DNA of 47,320 nucleotides from IMG/VR virus record IMGVR_UViG_3300037140_000063, positions 1-47,320 of that record; one strand, 5' to 3'. Below, piece after piece: positions 1-9,282 of the stretch (its first letter is position 1; every line of letters starts with the position of its first letter). The DNA comes from a virus. The position numbers and the translations under genes are program-made. The notes beneath the pieces are model-generated. The model saw only the letters and a program-made list of their open reading frames with translations, was not told where the DNA came from and searched no databases.

Positions 1-919
1 CCGGCAGGCCCTCCGTCGTCGTCAGGACGATTGGCGTTCCGGCGGGCAGGCCGTGATAGTTCCAGGTGATTACGCCAGGCGCGCCGATGCTGATCGTGAC
101 GACGGCGGAAGGCGCCAAGGTAACGACGTTGCCGGCGACGGCGGTTTGAGCGCCGGATTGCTGCGGCGTCGGATTGGTGATGATCTGCGCGCCGCCCGGC
201 GTCAAGCTGAGATAGAAGGTATTGGTCTCGAGCAGGATCGCGCAAACATAATAGACCGGACCCTGGCTAAAACCGCCTGGAAGCGTGCCCGTCGTGTAAA
301 GATTGATCGGCGTATTCGCGCCAAGGCCGTGCGCGGCCCAGATGATCGTTCCCGGAGCGCTCCCGGTGATTGTCCCGCTCGGCGATCCAGACGTTGCGAT
401 GCTGTTCGTTCCCGCCAGCGCATGCGCGTAGGTGTCAGCGATCTGAAACGCGTTCGCGCCGTAGCCCGTCAGGCTGATGTAACAGATCGTATTGGAGACG
501 ATGCCTGTGGGAAGAGTGCCGGTCGACGTGAAGCGAACCGCCGTCCCAATCGGCAGGCCATGTCCTGTCCATGTGACGACGCCAGGCGTCGCGAGGCTCA
601 TCGTTACGGTCGCCGATGGCGAGATGGTGACTGGACTACCCGCGGCCACGAATTCGACCGATGACGCGCCGAGCTGCAACGTGTCGCCAACCGCGGGATT
701 TTGCGTGAAGTTTACCGCGCCATTGGCGTTCGTCTGCAGGAGCGACAAATTTCGACGGTCAGTCGACCATTCGTAGTAGACGATTGGATCGTCAACCGCC
801 GCCCGCATGTGCGCGCGGAACTTACCGGAGCCAGGCGGATAAAGATCACTCCAGGGAGTCATCACGCGCGAATAAACGAAACTCGCAGTATTGCACGCGA
901 GAATATCAATAATGTCCAT
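1..919 (-). CDS. Phage structural protein with FCCH-like repeats (3' end outside window)
   Basis: This frame is open from an ATG at 919 to the left edge, so about 306 residues are visible and the C-terminus is missing. The first 75 residues (MDIIDILACNTASF start) look like a conserved head region. They are followed by at least three tandem repeats of about 70-80 residues, each with a core like PGVVTWTGHGLPIGT. This PGxxTxxxHGLxxGTxxxF/L pattern is the one databases call the ubiquitin-activating E1 FCCH domain in phage proteins, a beta-rich fold common in virion appendages. It is the last gene seen in the tail module, 39 bases after the preceding stop. I infer a secreted or virion surface protein such as a fibre or decoration protein; the exact role is unknown. 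Overlapping plus-strand ORFs are shadows. Confidence 0.8.
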   Translation of the reverse strand, partial: MDIIDILACNTASFVYSRVMTPWSDLYPPGSGKFRAHMRAAVDDPIVYYEWSTDRRNLSLLQTNANGAVNFTQNPAVGDTLQLGASSVEFVAAGSPVTISPSATVTMSLATPGVVTWTGHGLPIGTAVRFTSTGTLPTGIVSNTICYISLTGYGANAFQIADTYAHALAGTNSIATSGSPSGTITGSAPGTIIWAAHGLGANTPINLYTTGTLPGGFSQGPVYYVCAILLETNTFYLSLTPGGAQIITNPTPQQSGAQTAVAGNVVTLAPSAVVTISIGAPGVITWNYHGLPAGTPIVLTTTEGLP

Positions 920-958
920 CGCCTACCCCGCCGATCGCCGCGAAAACGCTCGGACGCG

Positions 959-2791
959 CTAGACCCAGCCCGCCAGGACCGCGCTGGCGCCGCCGACCGT
1001 GCCGCGACATCCCCACGGCAGCGAGGCGCGCCGGTCGAACGAATTGCCGATCGGGAAGTATTGCGTTGACGGCAATTGGAAATATCCGGCCGAATTGATC
1101 GTCACCGCGCCGCCATTGGCTGCCGCCGCCGCCGCGACGCCGAACACCGAGCTTTTGTCGATCTTTTGACAGCCGACGATGAGCTGCAGCGTTCCAACGG
1201 AAAAATAGCTCGTGAAGATGACGCCATCGCCGCCGCCGCAGCATGGAGCTGGGCAACTCATGTCGCTAGCCGTCTGCGGCTGTTGGACAATAATGCCGAC
1301 CGGCAGGTCGTATGAAACGGCCCAGTTCATGCCACCCTGCGAAACGCCGAAGGATTGTCCACCGCTTCGCGACCATTGGATGTTGATTGCCCCAGGAGGG
1401 AGCACGCCATTCGACGGCGGAGACCCAAATACCGTCGAAACATATGTCCCGTTGAAATGCGTATTCTTCACGCCGACCGCATCGGAGAACGACAGCTGGT
1501 TGTGGACCGTCGCGCCATTGTTGAAATAACGCGAGAACACGACCGATGAGCCGCTCCAATCGAGATAGATGTTCACGACGCCAGTCTGACCGGACGCCAG
1601 GCTTGGCGCCGTCGTGTCGAGAACCACGTTCTGCTGGAGGCAGTTCCCGTTGAAATCGAAGAACGATCCATAGGTGTTCGGCTGAGCATTGAGCGCATGA
1701 CCGATGCAGAATCCAGCCGGCGTGATGCAGATCGGGTTCGCGACGGCGGCGTCATGGTAGCTCGCGCCGATGTCGACTTTCTTGACCAGCGCGCCGAGAT
1801 ACGAACACACATGCGCTTTCGAATAGGTGTCGGTGTCAGGGAGCATCCAGACGAAATTGTTCTGCGCCGGCGTGCCGGGATTGCTGTTCAGCTCGAACAG
1901 TCGATTTTTCGGCGGATGAACGAGGCCGAGATCTGGCTGCGCGAAATAGGTCGTTCCGGCGCACGGCATCTGCGGCCCCCACGTGATGGAGCCGGCCGCC
2001 GTGATGCGATAGATTTTGTGCTTCGTCGCCGTAGGATCATAGCATCCGACCAGGAAATCACCGTTCGCGCATGGGGTCGCGATGTGAAAGCCACCGTTGC
2101 CGAAGCTATCGATCGAGATGTTGGAGCCGACCAATGCTCCAGTAGACCCGTTGATAATCTGGCCAAGGAACGCCGATGAAGTCGCCCAGCCAAGATGGAA
2201 GTTCCCGCCGATGAGCGCGCATGCCGAATGCCACGGCACCTTGCCTGACGTAACGACGCTTGTCGAAAGCGTAAGGATTGATCCAATCATCACGCCGAAC
2301 TGCGTGAATGTCGCGCATTTCATCGTTGCGCTGGTATGCCAAATCAGTGAGAAGTTCCCGCCAATTAGCGGCAGAACCTCCGGGAACGTCGTGCATGTGT
2401 CTGTGGCGATGCTGAACGGAGGGCAAAGCTCTGAACCATTCGCCGCGTGGATGCGGAAACCTACGCCGATCGACCCGCGACAATGGATCGGGGTTATGAA
2501 ATATCCGCACGGCAATCGCACGGGATGACCGCATGAAAATGCCGTCGTGCAAGTGCTCGCAAATACGAGATCAGTGATTGGCGCGATGACCTCCAACACG
2601 ATCGGGACCGTGCCATCCGAGTTGAGGACGTTCCAAGGCAAGGACGGATCGGCTCGCCGGATCGCGCCGGAATCGTGAAGGCAGGTCAGTTCGCCGGAAC
2701 CGATGGCGCCCGTGGCATAAGCGTTGATCGTGCCTGTGGCAAGGAAGCCAGGATTAAGTGTGGTATCCGGCTTGCTTATGAACTGAGTGAT
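959..2791 (-). CDS. Hypothetical tail-appendage protein, probable ATC start
   Basis: About 610 residues if translation starts at the ATC codon at 2791-2789. The frame is open from a TAG just upstream, and an AGGAGG Shine-Dalgarno lies five bases before ATC. The first conventional start codon is a TTG at 2641, which has no ribosome binding site and would discard 50 residues that read like a normal phage N-terminus (ITQFISKPDTTLNPGF). The protein is rich in Gly, Ser, Asn and Cys, has no transmembrane segment that I recognise and matches no family I know. Its place after the fibre genes suggests a tail tip, fibre-associated or receptor-binding component. Alternative: the TTG at 2641 is the true start. 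Confidence 0.7.
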   Translation of the reverse strand: MTQFISKPDTTLNPGFLATGTINAYATGAIGSGELTCLHDSGAIRRADPSLPWNVLNSDGTVPIVLEVIAPITDLVFASTCTTAFSCGHPVRLPCGYFITPIHCRGSIGVGFRIHAANGSELCPPFSIATDTCTTFPEVLPLIGGNFSLIWHTSATMKCATFTQFGVMIGSILTLSTSVVTSGKVPWHSACALIGGNFHLGWATSSAFLGQIINGSTGALVGSNISIDSFGNGGFHIATPCANGDFLVGCYDPTATKHKIYRITAAGSITWGPQMPCAGTTYFAQPDLGLVHPPKNRLFELNSNPGTPAQNNFVWMLPDTDTYSKAHVCSYLGALVKKVDIGASYHDAAVANPICITPAGFCIGHALNAQPNTYGSFFDFNGNCLQQNVVLDTTAPSLASGQTGVVNIYLDWSGSSVVFSRYFNNGATVHNQLSFSDAVGVKNTHFNGTYVSTVFGSPPSNGVLPPGAINIQWSRSGGQSFGVSQGGMNWAVSYDLPVGIIVQQPQTASDMSCPAPCCGGGDGVIFTSYFSVGTLQLIVGCQKIDKSSVFGVAAAAAANGGAVTINSAGYFQLPSTQYFPIGNSFDRRASLPWGCRGTVGGASAVLAGWV

Positions 2792-2830
2792 GGCAGCCTC
2801 CTATATCTGGATGTTGTATTCTAGGCAGCC

Positions 2831-3136
2831 TTAAATCATTAGGCCGATAACGGATGCGCTGATGCCGACCGCGCCCGTGTAAACAAAGACCTGATCGCCG
2901 GTCAAAAGCGGAATGCCGCCCTTTTCGAGCATCTGGTTCCCGTCGAGAGGTTGCTGGTAGACAACCCAATGCTGGTTTGCCGGAGAGCCTGTGCCGCTTG
3001 GCACTACAGCGATCGAGACCGAGATTGGGCTCGCCGTCCTATTCGCAAGCAACACGTTCACGGTCGCAGCCGCCGCCATGGTTGCGACACTCGTGTTCGT
3101 GCTGGCCGGAACGTCGGATTGACCAAGGATGCTCAT
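2831..3136 (-). CDS. Small hypothetical tail protein
   Basis: A 101-residue protein with an N-terminal Ala/Thr-rich stretch followed by beta-strand-like sequence (VNVLLANRTASPISVSIAVV, VFVYTGAVGISASVIGL). This resembles the small beta-sandwich proteins often encoded beside phage tail fibres, but I do not recognise a named family. The start overlaps the stop of the upstream fibre gene by four bases (ATGA type), so it is probably translated by coupling. No membrane segment is evident. It could be a fibre adaptor, a fibre chaperone or a virion decoration protein; the sequence does not decide between them. Confidence 0.7.
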   Translation of the reverse strand: MSILGQSDVPASTNTSVATMAAAATVNVLLANRTASPISVSIAVVPSGTGSPANQHWVVYQQPLDGNQMLEKGGIPLLTGDQVFVYTGAVGISASVIGLMI

Positions 3137-4641
3137 CTACTAGAACCTTTCGCGGACAGCGGGTTAAGATCGCTCTTCAAAAACTCAACGCCATTGGCGT
3201 CAAAATGCTCCACAGCAATTTTATCCTTACGTGTGCCAATTAGGAGGACGTTGTATTTCCCCTTCAGCTCGAAAGTTGCATGGAGCAATGTCAATTCTTC
3301 ATTGACCGCACCGTAGCCGCGCCCGAAAGAATCGACGGAAGAGATCCAAACCTGGGGGTTCTCGTTCAGGTATTTCCAGTAGCCTGGCAGATCCAGCGAT
3401 AATGTTTGGTTGTCTTCGTCGGCTTCCATTAAGAAACGATAGATGTTGTCCCCACGAGTGGGACTTTCAACGAAGCAGTGTCGTAGCCTGTGTGTCGCGG
3501 TTTTTGCCGGATCGGGGTGATCGATCAGGAACGAACCAGACCCTTTCGACACCGATCCCGTAACCGTCAAATTTCCGGCAACGGTAAACGAACCAGTCGG
3601 CGAAAAGTTGCTAGGGCTGAAGTAACCTTTGGCTGTAACCCATGCCTGGGTGGCATAGCTCGATAATGCACTCGTCACGTAAGTCGTGGAAGCAATATTA
3701 TTGTAAGTCGCCCAATTGTTACACCATGCAGTGGTGGCGATCTGATTGGAGCTATTGGTATTCGACGCCGTTGGCGCGGTGGGGGTCCCGGTTAGCGCGG
3801 GCGAGGCTAGCGGGGCATAACCGGCGCTCGACGTGGCGTATCCTTGGCTTGTGACCCACGACTGAGTGGCGTAGGTGGAGAGACTGGCGATAGTGGCGTA
3901 GACGGTCAAACTAGAGATCGGTGCATAGGTAGAAGCAGCCACGCTGGTAGTCAGATAGGTGTTGCCCCCAAGAGCCGTCCACGCGGCTCCGGTGGTCGCG
4001 GCTTGAAGGATCGAAAGGCCAGTCGCTCCCGGTGTCGCTAGACCAAACGCTGTCAGCCACGCGCTGGCGTTGGTTAGAGGCATAAGCGTCCCGGAGAACG
4101 TGCTCGGGGCGAGGCTGCTCGCACTCGCCGCCGCCGCGATCGCACTGATTGCCGCCGATGTGGCGCTGCCCGACGCCGCCGCGGCGCTGCCCGACGCGGC
4201 GCTGGCGTCCGCAATAACGGCAAGCGCGGTCGCGACAACAGTCGCCGCCGCCGCAGCCGCCGCCGAGGCGCTGCTTTGCGCCGCTGTCGCGCTCACCGCC
4301 GCCGCGGTGGAAGCAGTCTGCGCGGCCGTTAGCGCTGAATTTACTTGCGCCGCAAGATTCGTGATGACTTCAGAGGTGATTGATCCACCAAGCGCGCCGC
4401 CGGTGACAACCGCCTGAGTGATCGACTCTTGCGCTGCCACGATGATGTTCGCCGCGGTTTGCGCCGCTTGAGCCGCTGCTGCCGCCGCTGCTGCGCTGGA
4501 CGCCGATTGCGCCGCCGCCACCATAGACGCCGAAAGCTTCGCTTGTGCCGCCGTGAGCGCGTCGGCGAGCGTCGGCGACATCGGGTTCGCGTCGGTCGAG
4601 TCGGGCGTCGCGCCGACAGTAAATACCGTGTCCGCGCACAT
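3133..4641 (-). CDS. Tail fibre protein with Ala-rich coiled repeats and chaperone-like tip
   Basis: A 502-residue protein. Residues about 20-190 are extremely rich in Ala and Ser in short heptad-like repeats (AAQSASSAAAAAAAAQ), typical of phage fibre shafts. Residues about 190-350 carry repeated short units such as STYATQSWVTSQGYA, also typical of trimeric fibres. The C-terminal 150 residues start with SFTVAGNLTVTGSVSKGSG and SFLIDHP...FVESPTRGDNIY, a motif I recall from the tips of many fibre and exported repeat proteins. I infer a host-recognition fibre. It starts exactly where the upstream fibre gene stops. GC-rich simple codon repeats make this region prone to recombination. Confidence 0.85.
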   Translation of the reverse strand: MCADTVFTVGATPDSTDANPMSPTLADALTAAQAKLSASMVAAAQSASSAAAAAAAAQAAQTAANIIVAAQESITQAVVTGGALGGSITSEVITNLAAQVNSALTAAQTASTAAAVSATAAQSSASAAAAAAATVVATALAVIADASAASGSAAAASGSATSAAISAIAAAASASSLAPSTFSGTLMPLTNASAWLTAFGLATPGATGLSILQAATTGAAWTALGGNTYLTTSVAASTYAPISSLTVYATIASLSTYATQSWVTSQGYATSSAGYAPLASPALTGTPTAPTASNTNSSNQIATTAWCNNWATYNNIASTTYVTSALSSYATQAWVTAKGYFSPSNFSPTGSFTVAGNLTVTGSVSKGSGSFLIDHPDPAKTATHRLRHCFVESPTRGDNIYRFLMEADEDNQTLSLDLPGYWKYLNENPQVWISSVDSFGRGYGAVNEELTLLHATFELKGKYNVLLIGTRKDKIAVEHFDANGVEFLKSDLNPLSAKGSSR

Positions 4642-5777
4642 CAGAGCTGCCCCGCGAAAAATAGCAACCCGGCGCTCGGAAGCCTAATCGGAACCCAGAT
4701 GTTGCTACCGATGTTTTCGTAATAGACGCTGGTCGCGCTCGAACCAATAACCGACGTTTTGGGATAGGATCGATAAACCCAGGCCGTCCCGTTCCATTGC
4801 GCCAATTGCCCGACCAGCGACGCCCAGGCGCCAGACGCACCGATCGGAATGAGATAGGTGTCTCCAGTTGATGGTGATCCTGGCGGAGATGCGACCACTT
4901 CCGAGTTTACGGATATCCAATATGGACGAAATGGCCCCGTGATATCGTCGATGCCTGCTAGGCCGCCGGACGCGAGCGTTTGCGGATTGAGAAGCTGCGC
5001 CTCCACGCCATCATAGACGATGAGCGCCAGCGTGCCGCCGACGAGATCGCCGGCTTGCAGCGGATGGCCCGCGCCGCGCGTGATATTGACGGTTGGGAAA
5101 GTTGGGCCGCCGATCGCGCTCGTTACCGAGATCGTGACGGTCGGGTTAGTGTTGGTGATCGCTGGCTTGATGGTGATAGGAAGGCTATTCGACCACGCCG
5201 CGCCCACGGTGTCTGTCGTCGTCACGATGATCTGATTGACCGTCGCCGAGCTGTCTTGGGCATAGTGCCAAAGGCTGTCCGGGCCAGGATATGCGAGCGA
5301 TCCGGGAACGCTGATGAGCTGGAATTTCGTTCCGTCGAACGCGATCAGGATGAGACCATTCGCGACGATATCGTTTGGCGAAAGGGCCGCGCCGGTGATG
5401 CGCGTAAGCGGAACGGTTCCGATGCCGGAGACATTGACCGTCGTGGCCGCCGTGCAATTATTCCCGACAACCACGATGAAAATCAGCGGTATTTCGTAGG
5501 CCGTGACAATTGGATCTGGATTGATCACGAGATTGTTGATCGAGCCCTCGTCAACGCAAACTGGAATTTCGCCGAGCAGCTTGATCGCCTGCAACAGCTG
5601 CGTCAGATCGTCGTTGCTTGGCGTGAGCCCGGCGCCAGCGATGGCGTTGGTGATCTCCCTTTGGGGAAATTCGATCGCGGTGGCGGGCGGGATTGAGCCG
5701 GGCGTCCCGGTTACGGGATTGCCCAAAATATAGGGCGCGTTCGGATTTGAGACGCCAAATGGTTGATTATATTGCAT
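4641..5777 (-). CDS. Tail fibre/tail collar protein with DUF2793-like C-terminus
   Basis: A 378-residue protein beginning MQYNQPFGVSNPNAPYI, with the early motif NAIAGAGLTPSNDDLTQLLQAI, which is common in phage tail fibre proteins next to the baseplate. The C-terminal region (about 275-360) reads PYWISVNSEVVASPPGSP, GDTYLIPIGASGAWASLVGQ and LAQWNGTAWVYRSYP, closely following the DUF2793 pattern (ASPPxSPxxGDxYIVxxxATGAWxGxxxxIAxWxxGxWxF) found in alphaproteobacterial phage and prophage tail proteins. The gene lies directly after the gp48-like gene (three bases between), which is where the first fibre gene sits in Mu-like tails. Role inferred: proximal fibre or collar attached to the baseplate. 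Confidence 0.82.
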   Translation of the reverse strand: MQYNQPFGVSNPNAPYILGNPVTGTPGSIPPATAIEFPQREITNAIAGAGLTPSNDDLTQLLQAIKLLGEIPVCVDEGSINNLVINPDPIVTAYEIPLIFIVVVGNNCTAATTVNVSGIGTVPLTRITGAALSPNDIVANGLILIAFDGTKFQLISVPGSLAYPGPDSLWHYAQDSSATVNQIIVTTTDTVGAAWSNSLPITIKPAITNTNPTVTISVTSAIGGPTFPTVNITRGAGHPLQAGDLVGGTLALIVYDGVEAQLLNPQTLASGGLAGIDDITGPFRPYWISVNSEVVASPPGSPSTGDTYLIPIGASGAWASLVGQLAQWNGTAWVYRSYPKTSVIGSSATSVYYENIGSNIWVPIRLPSAGLLFFAGQL

Positions 5778-5780
5778 TTT

Positions 5781-6500
5781 TTATGGTGTCCCCGCCATCG
5801 CGCCATTAAGCAGCACGCCGCTATAGTCAAATTGCAAGGCGGAATGCGCTGGTTTAATTCTAGTTAGAAGGCACTCGAGGTCCGTATAAATTCCGACGAT
5901 CAGCATCGGATCGATTCCGCACTGGCCGGAACCACATCGAAACCACGAAAGACGCGGCTGCAACACCAAAACCGTCCACCATTGCCGCATGCTCGTCGGC
6001 CCAATTTCCCAGCGAAAATTGCTGCTGACGCCGCTCAGACCTGTCGTATCGCCGACCTGAGAAATGCCGCACATAAAAGGCGAATGCTCAAGAACCTCGA
6101 TCTGATAGCCAATGTTCGCCGCCGTCGCGACCATGAACTGCGGGTCTTGCGCGCCGAGCATAGTGACCCGCGCGACCAACGCGGTTCGGCGATCGGCAAT
6201 CGTCAGTGGCTCGGCGAGACAGGAATCCGGCAAACCAAATGCCTGCTCCCAATCGGGGAGCATCTGCGTCGTGTAGCGCGGGTCGGTCTCTATCCCGAGC
6301 AGATCGGCGGCGCTGCCATCAACGCTCGGCCCAGGGTTCGCCGCGGACTGCCCCCAAATCCCACAGAGCCCAAGCAGAAGGTTTTGCAGAACCGTTCCGG
6401 GTTCTGTCGGCCATGCGGAGCCCTGTGGAAGGAGCGACGTGAGCGCGGTCGCGTAGTCCGTATCGCTCCGGCGGATCGCGTCGGAAGGGGAGTCAGCCAA
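5781..6500 (-). CDS. Baseplate wedge protein, Mu gp48/YmfQ-like (DUF2313)
   Basis: A 239-residue protein matching the Mu gp48/YmfQ pattern: an N-terminal segment with YATALTSLLPQGSAWP, then TDPRYTTQMLPDWEQAFGLPD, then TIADRRTALVARVTMLGAQ and YQIEVLEHSPFMCGISQVG. This family caps the wedge of simple contractile-tail baseplates and connects fibres. The order gp45-gp46-gp47-gp48-fibre is conserved here. The start overlaps the end of the gp47-like gene by eight bases, as expected for coupled translation. Length is a little above the roughly 190-200 residues usual for the family. Confidence 0.9.
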   Translation of the reverse strand: MADSPSDAIRRSDTDYATALTSLLPQGSAWPTEPGTVLQNLLLGLCGIWGQSAANPGPSVDGSAADLLGIETDPRYTTQMLPDWEQAFGLPDSCLAEPLTIADRRTALVARVTMLGAQDPQFMVATAANIGYQIEVLEHSPFMCGISQVGDTTGLSGVSSNFRWEIGPTSMRQWWTVLVLQPRLSWFRCGSGQCGIDPMLIVGIYTDLECLLTRIKPAHSALQFDYSGVLLNGAMAGTP

Positions 6501-7593
6501 GAGAAATGCTTCCTAGCGTTGCGATGCTCGACGGGGTGGGCATCACGTGGTCACAGGGCATCACGAGGTCAAAGTAAGCGACGCCAGCCGCATTGAACAC
6601 CGCGTCGCTCACCCATGCCGCATAGATCGTTTGCGCCGGGACTGGCGACCCATTGACAGCTTGCGCCGGCGCGCCTTGAGCCGCCAGCATCGCCTGAACG
6701 CTGGCCGCGATATTGGCCATCGTGCCCGAGTCCGTGGCGTTGAGATTTTTGAGCGTGAAAGAAATCGGCTCCGGGATCGGCGCGACGACGAAGCAGTCGA
6801 TCGCCGTCACGGGCCGCTTTGAATTGAGATAGGTCTGCACCGCCGCGACATCGGTCTGCGTCGGGAACCCGCCAGACGCCGCGCGAAGATCATCCATCAT
6901 GAACCGCACGGTGACGGTTCCTGGTCCCATCTCGGTCGGCGAACACCATGCCCGCGTCACGCCGGGGACGCCGAGCACCCATTCCACGTAGTCCGAGGCA
7001 TCGCCACCCATCGGCGGCTGACGGATGCGCAGCAACAGCCGCGCGCGCAGCTCGTCGTCGGTTTCCTCATCAGCCCCGCCGGTCAGCGAGATGACCGTCG
7101 CCGCACCGTTTAGCCCAGCGATGGCCGGGCTCCATCCAAGCACGATTCCAGGAGCCTGATCGCCAGCCGCGCCGCCCGACAACGCGACGATTGGGACCGT
7201 CGTCGCGGTGATGCCGACCGTCGTCTGCTGCGTCGCTTGATAGGTCTGGCCTCCTGGCGCGACAAGCTGCGCCCCGAGTGGGACAATCAGCGCCGAGCCA
7301 GCTATCGCCGTTACTGTCCCACTGGCCAGCGACGCCGGCTTGCGGCCGCCGCCGAATTCGTTGGTCAGGAAAATGTCGGCCCACCGGTCAAGCCAGTCGG
7401 TCGCTGTATCGGGCATTACCTGCGTTGCGACATATTGCAGATACATGAACACAAGGAACGCCATGCCAGCGTTCGAATCCGCCAGAACACGCGCGATCGA
7501 ATTTGGAACGAGCGGTGCGGAATGCAAATTCGCGACGATGTTGTCGCGGTTCTGCGAACGAAGCTGGTCTAATGTCGGGACGGTGAAAGGCAT
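6493..7593 (-). CDS. Baseplate J/gp47-like wedge protein
   Basis: A 366-residue protein with the hallmarks of the baseplate J/Mu gp47 family. The N-terminus is MPFTVPTLDQLRSQNRDNIVANL, then comes the helical segment with YVATQVMPDTATDWLDRWADIF, then the Ig-like beta domain (GTVTAIAGSALIVPLGAQLVAPGG) and the RLLLRIRQPPMGGDASDYVEWVLGVPGVTRAWCSP motif that marks this family. It forms the wedge ring of the baseplate, interacting with gp46 and gp48. It is one base downstream of the gp46-like gene and is followed by gp48, so stoichiometry is probably set by coupled translation. Length is normal. Confidence 0.94.
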   Translation of the reverse strand: MPFTVPTLDQLRSQNRDNIVANLHSAPLVPNSIARVLADSNAGMAFLVFMYLQYVATQVMPDTATDWLDRWADIFLTNEFGGGRKPASLASGTVTAIAGSALIVPLGAQLVAPGGQTYQATQQTTVGITATTVPIVALSGGAAGDQAPGIVLGWSPAIAGLNGAATVISLTGGADEETDDELRARLLLRIRQPPMGGDASDYVEWVLGVPGVTRAWCSPTEMGPGTVTVRFMMDDLRAASGGFPTQTDVAAVQTYLNSKRPVTAIDCFVVAPIPEPISFTLKNLNATDSGTMANIAASVQAMLAAQGAPAQAVNGSPVPAQTIYAAWVSDAVFNAAGVAYFDLVMPCDHVMPTPSSIATLGSISLG

Positions 7594-7594
7594 T

Positions 7595-8095
7595 TCAAGT
7601 CCCTATATTAGCCTGCAACTCAGACCACAACGCCTGAAAATTAAGAGCGATAGACGCCTTCGGCCCGCGATATATCGTAACGCATGCGCTGATGGACTGG
7701 CTGCTAGTCTGCCGCGCCGTCACGGTGAATTGCGAACATATTTTTGCGTCGACGAACGGCTGCATCGCATTCGAGATGTATTGCTGCACTCGCGTTATCG
7801 TCGCACCTTGGCGCGCGCCCGAATCCGTGATGCTCGAACGCTTCAGCAGCCAAAGCCGCGATCCTAAATCCCAGCCGCCCCAAATCGCATTGGCGTTTTC
7901 GTCTGCCCACCATCCGCGTCGGTCATCAGAATTTGGATCAGGCAACTGATCGTCTGGCGCCGCGAGGGAGTCGCTACACAAGGCGATCAGCACGGCGCTG
8001 GTCAGCGACGCGGTTTCGTCGAGTTGGCCGAGCGGCGTCATCAAAAGATCGAGCAGCATTATGGGCGCTGCGACTGGGACCAAACGAAAATCCAT
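7595..8095 (-). CDS. Baseplate protein, Mu gp46-like
   Basis: A 166-residue protein. The motif DDRRGWWADENANAIWGGWDLGSRLWLLKR is characteristic of phage GP46 family proteins, the Mu counterpart of the T4 gp25/P2 W sheath-initiator position. The N-terminal half resembles the family pattern in which a short beta segment leads into TASLTSAVLIALCSD (usually LETAVLISLFTD). It starts where the gp45-like gene stops (the single base 8095 is shared) and precedes gp47, the conserved Mu order. Proposed role: inner baseplate wedge component and seed for sheath polymerisation. Confidence 0.9.
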   Translation of the reverse strand: MDFRLVPVAAPIMLLDLLMTPLGQLDETASLTSAVLIALCSDSLAAPDDQLPDPNSDDRRGWWADENANAIWGGWDLGSRLWLLKRSSITDSGARQGATITRVQQYISNAMQPFVDAKICSQFTVTARQTSSQSISACVTIYRGPKASIALNFQALWSELQANIGT

Positions 8096-9276
8096 CAGGT
8101 CAGCCTCGATTGAAGCGAGCCCGAGGAGCTGTTGATATACCAGCCGCCAACGGGAACGCTCGCGGCCTGAGCAGCTGCATCGTTCGCATATTGGCCTAAG
8201 CCGGATGCGGATATAGGACCGCCAATCGCCATAGCTCCGGGGCCGGAGCCCGTGTCCGGTTGGACCTCCAAAGCGCCGGTCGATAGTCCGCCCAAGAGAC
8301 TGAGCAACTGGGAAACGCCCAATGTGCCCTGAACATTCGTCTGACCGTCAAGCGAGATTTGCGACGCCTTTTGGGTGATCGAGGTTTTACCAAGCGCGAT
8401 CGACACAGCGCCATTGAAGACGCTGTGGACAATGCCAGAACCTGGGCTCAGCGAGATCGAGTGCAACGCGTTCTGGACGCTCTGGATGATGCCCTTGGTC
8501 GGATCGATCGTCGTGCTATGCAGCCCGTTCTGGACGCTTTGAACGATGCCCTTGAGCTTGTTGAGCGTGATCGAGTGGAGAAGCTGATTGACCGAATGGA
8601 GGATGCCATTCGTCTGGTCGACCACCGATTGATGGATGACCGTCTGCTGGTCGTTTGTGTCCGTTACCTGATGGTTGATCGTGCCGGGGTGCTGGACCGT
8701 GCGGGTCTTGTTGTCGATGTTGTGATAGGCGTATGGCGTTTTCGGCAGCCACGCTGTCTGACCATATTGCGAGTTTGACGATGATCCGGATGCTCCAGAA
8801 CCGGCCGCCGACCCGCCTGTGGCTCCAGTCGAGCTTTGATCAGCCGAGCCGGCAACGCTGTCCTTCTGCCGCATAATGCGCGCGGCGAACGCCATATTAA
8901 ACGGCGTGCTTACGTAAATTCCCTTGCGGGAGATGTGGAGCTGTTGCGTCTGATCGTCGTGCAGCGCGACCTCGCCTGGCTGCAGCGGATGCAGCCTATA
9001 GCGTCGATCTCCGGTGACGATCGCGAGGCCGTGCGAGCGGTTTCCATTGCCAAAAAACAGAAACGATTCCGCCGTCTTCCCGTCCGGCGTCGGCGGTTGT
9101 GGAACGGCAGTGAAACCGTAAGGATGAACATGCTCGATCGTCTGCTGGGATTCGCCGGCATAGAGATTATGCGTCGATTCCTGCATCAACTTGGTGTCGT
9201 CGGCCGCCTGAAATGTGGTGCGCGATATTCCATTTACGATGCGATCAGTTCCGTCGCGGCTCGTCGAATGGCGCAT
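8095..9276 (-). CDS. Baseplate spike/assembly protein, Mu gp45-like
   Basis: A 393-residue protein. Residues about 1-140 match the Mu gp45 family (R...GI.R, QESTHNLYAGESQQTIEHVHPYGFTAVPQPP, AESFLFFGNGNRSHGLAIVTGDRRYR, GEVALHDDQTQQLHISRKGIYVS). The middle is Gly/Ser-rich, and residues about 215-300 contain near-identical short repeats of the form G-I-V/L-H/Q-S-V-x-N-x-L-H-S-I/T, giving a beta-helical spike of the kind seen at the membrane-puncturing tip. Mu gp45 is about 195 residues, so this version has an extended repeat-built needle. It acts as the central spike beneath the gp44 hub. Position between gp44-like and gp46-like genes supports the call. Confidence 0.9.
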   Translation of the reverse strand: MRHSTSRDGTDRIVNGISRTTFQAADDTKLMQESTHNLYAGESQQTIEHVHPYGFTAVPQPPTPDGKTAESFLFFGNGNRSHGLAIVTGDRRYRLHPLQPGEVALHDDQTQQLHISRKGIYVSTPFNMAFAARIMRQKDSVAGSADQSSTGATGGSAAGSGASGSSSNSQYGQTAWLPKTPYAYHNIDNKTRTVQHPGTINHQVTDTNDQQTVIHQSVVDQTNGILHSVNQLLHSITLNKLKGIVQSVQNGLHSTTIDPTKGIIQSVQNALHSISLSPGSGIVHSVFNGAVSIALGKTSITQKASQISLDGQTNVQGTLGVSQLLSLLGGLSTGALEVQPDTGSGPGAMAIGGPISASGLGQYANDAAAQAASVPVGGWYINSSSGSLQSRLT

Positions 9277-9282
9277 CTGGCT

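Noticed and set aside
53-664. 203-residue plus-strand ORF
   Set aside because: Basic, Arg/Asp-rich composition typical of an antisense shadow; the minus frame across the same bases is open to the edge with FCCH-like repeats.
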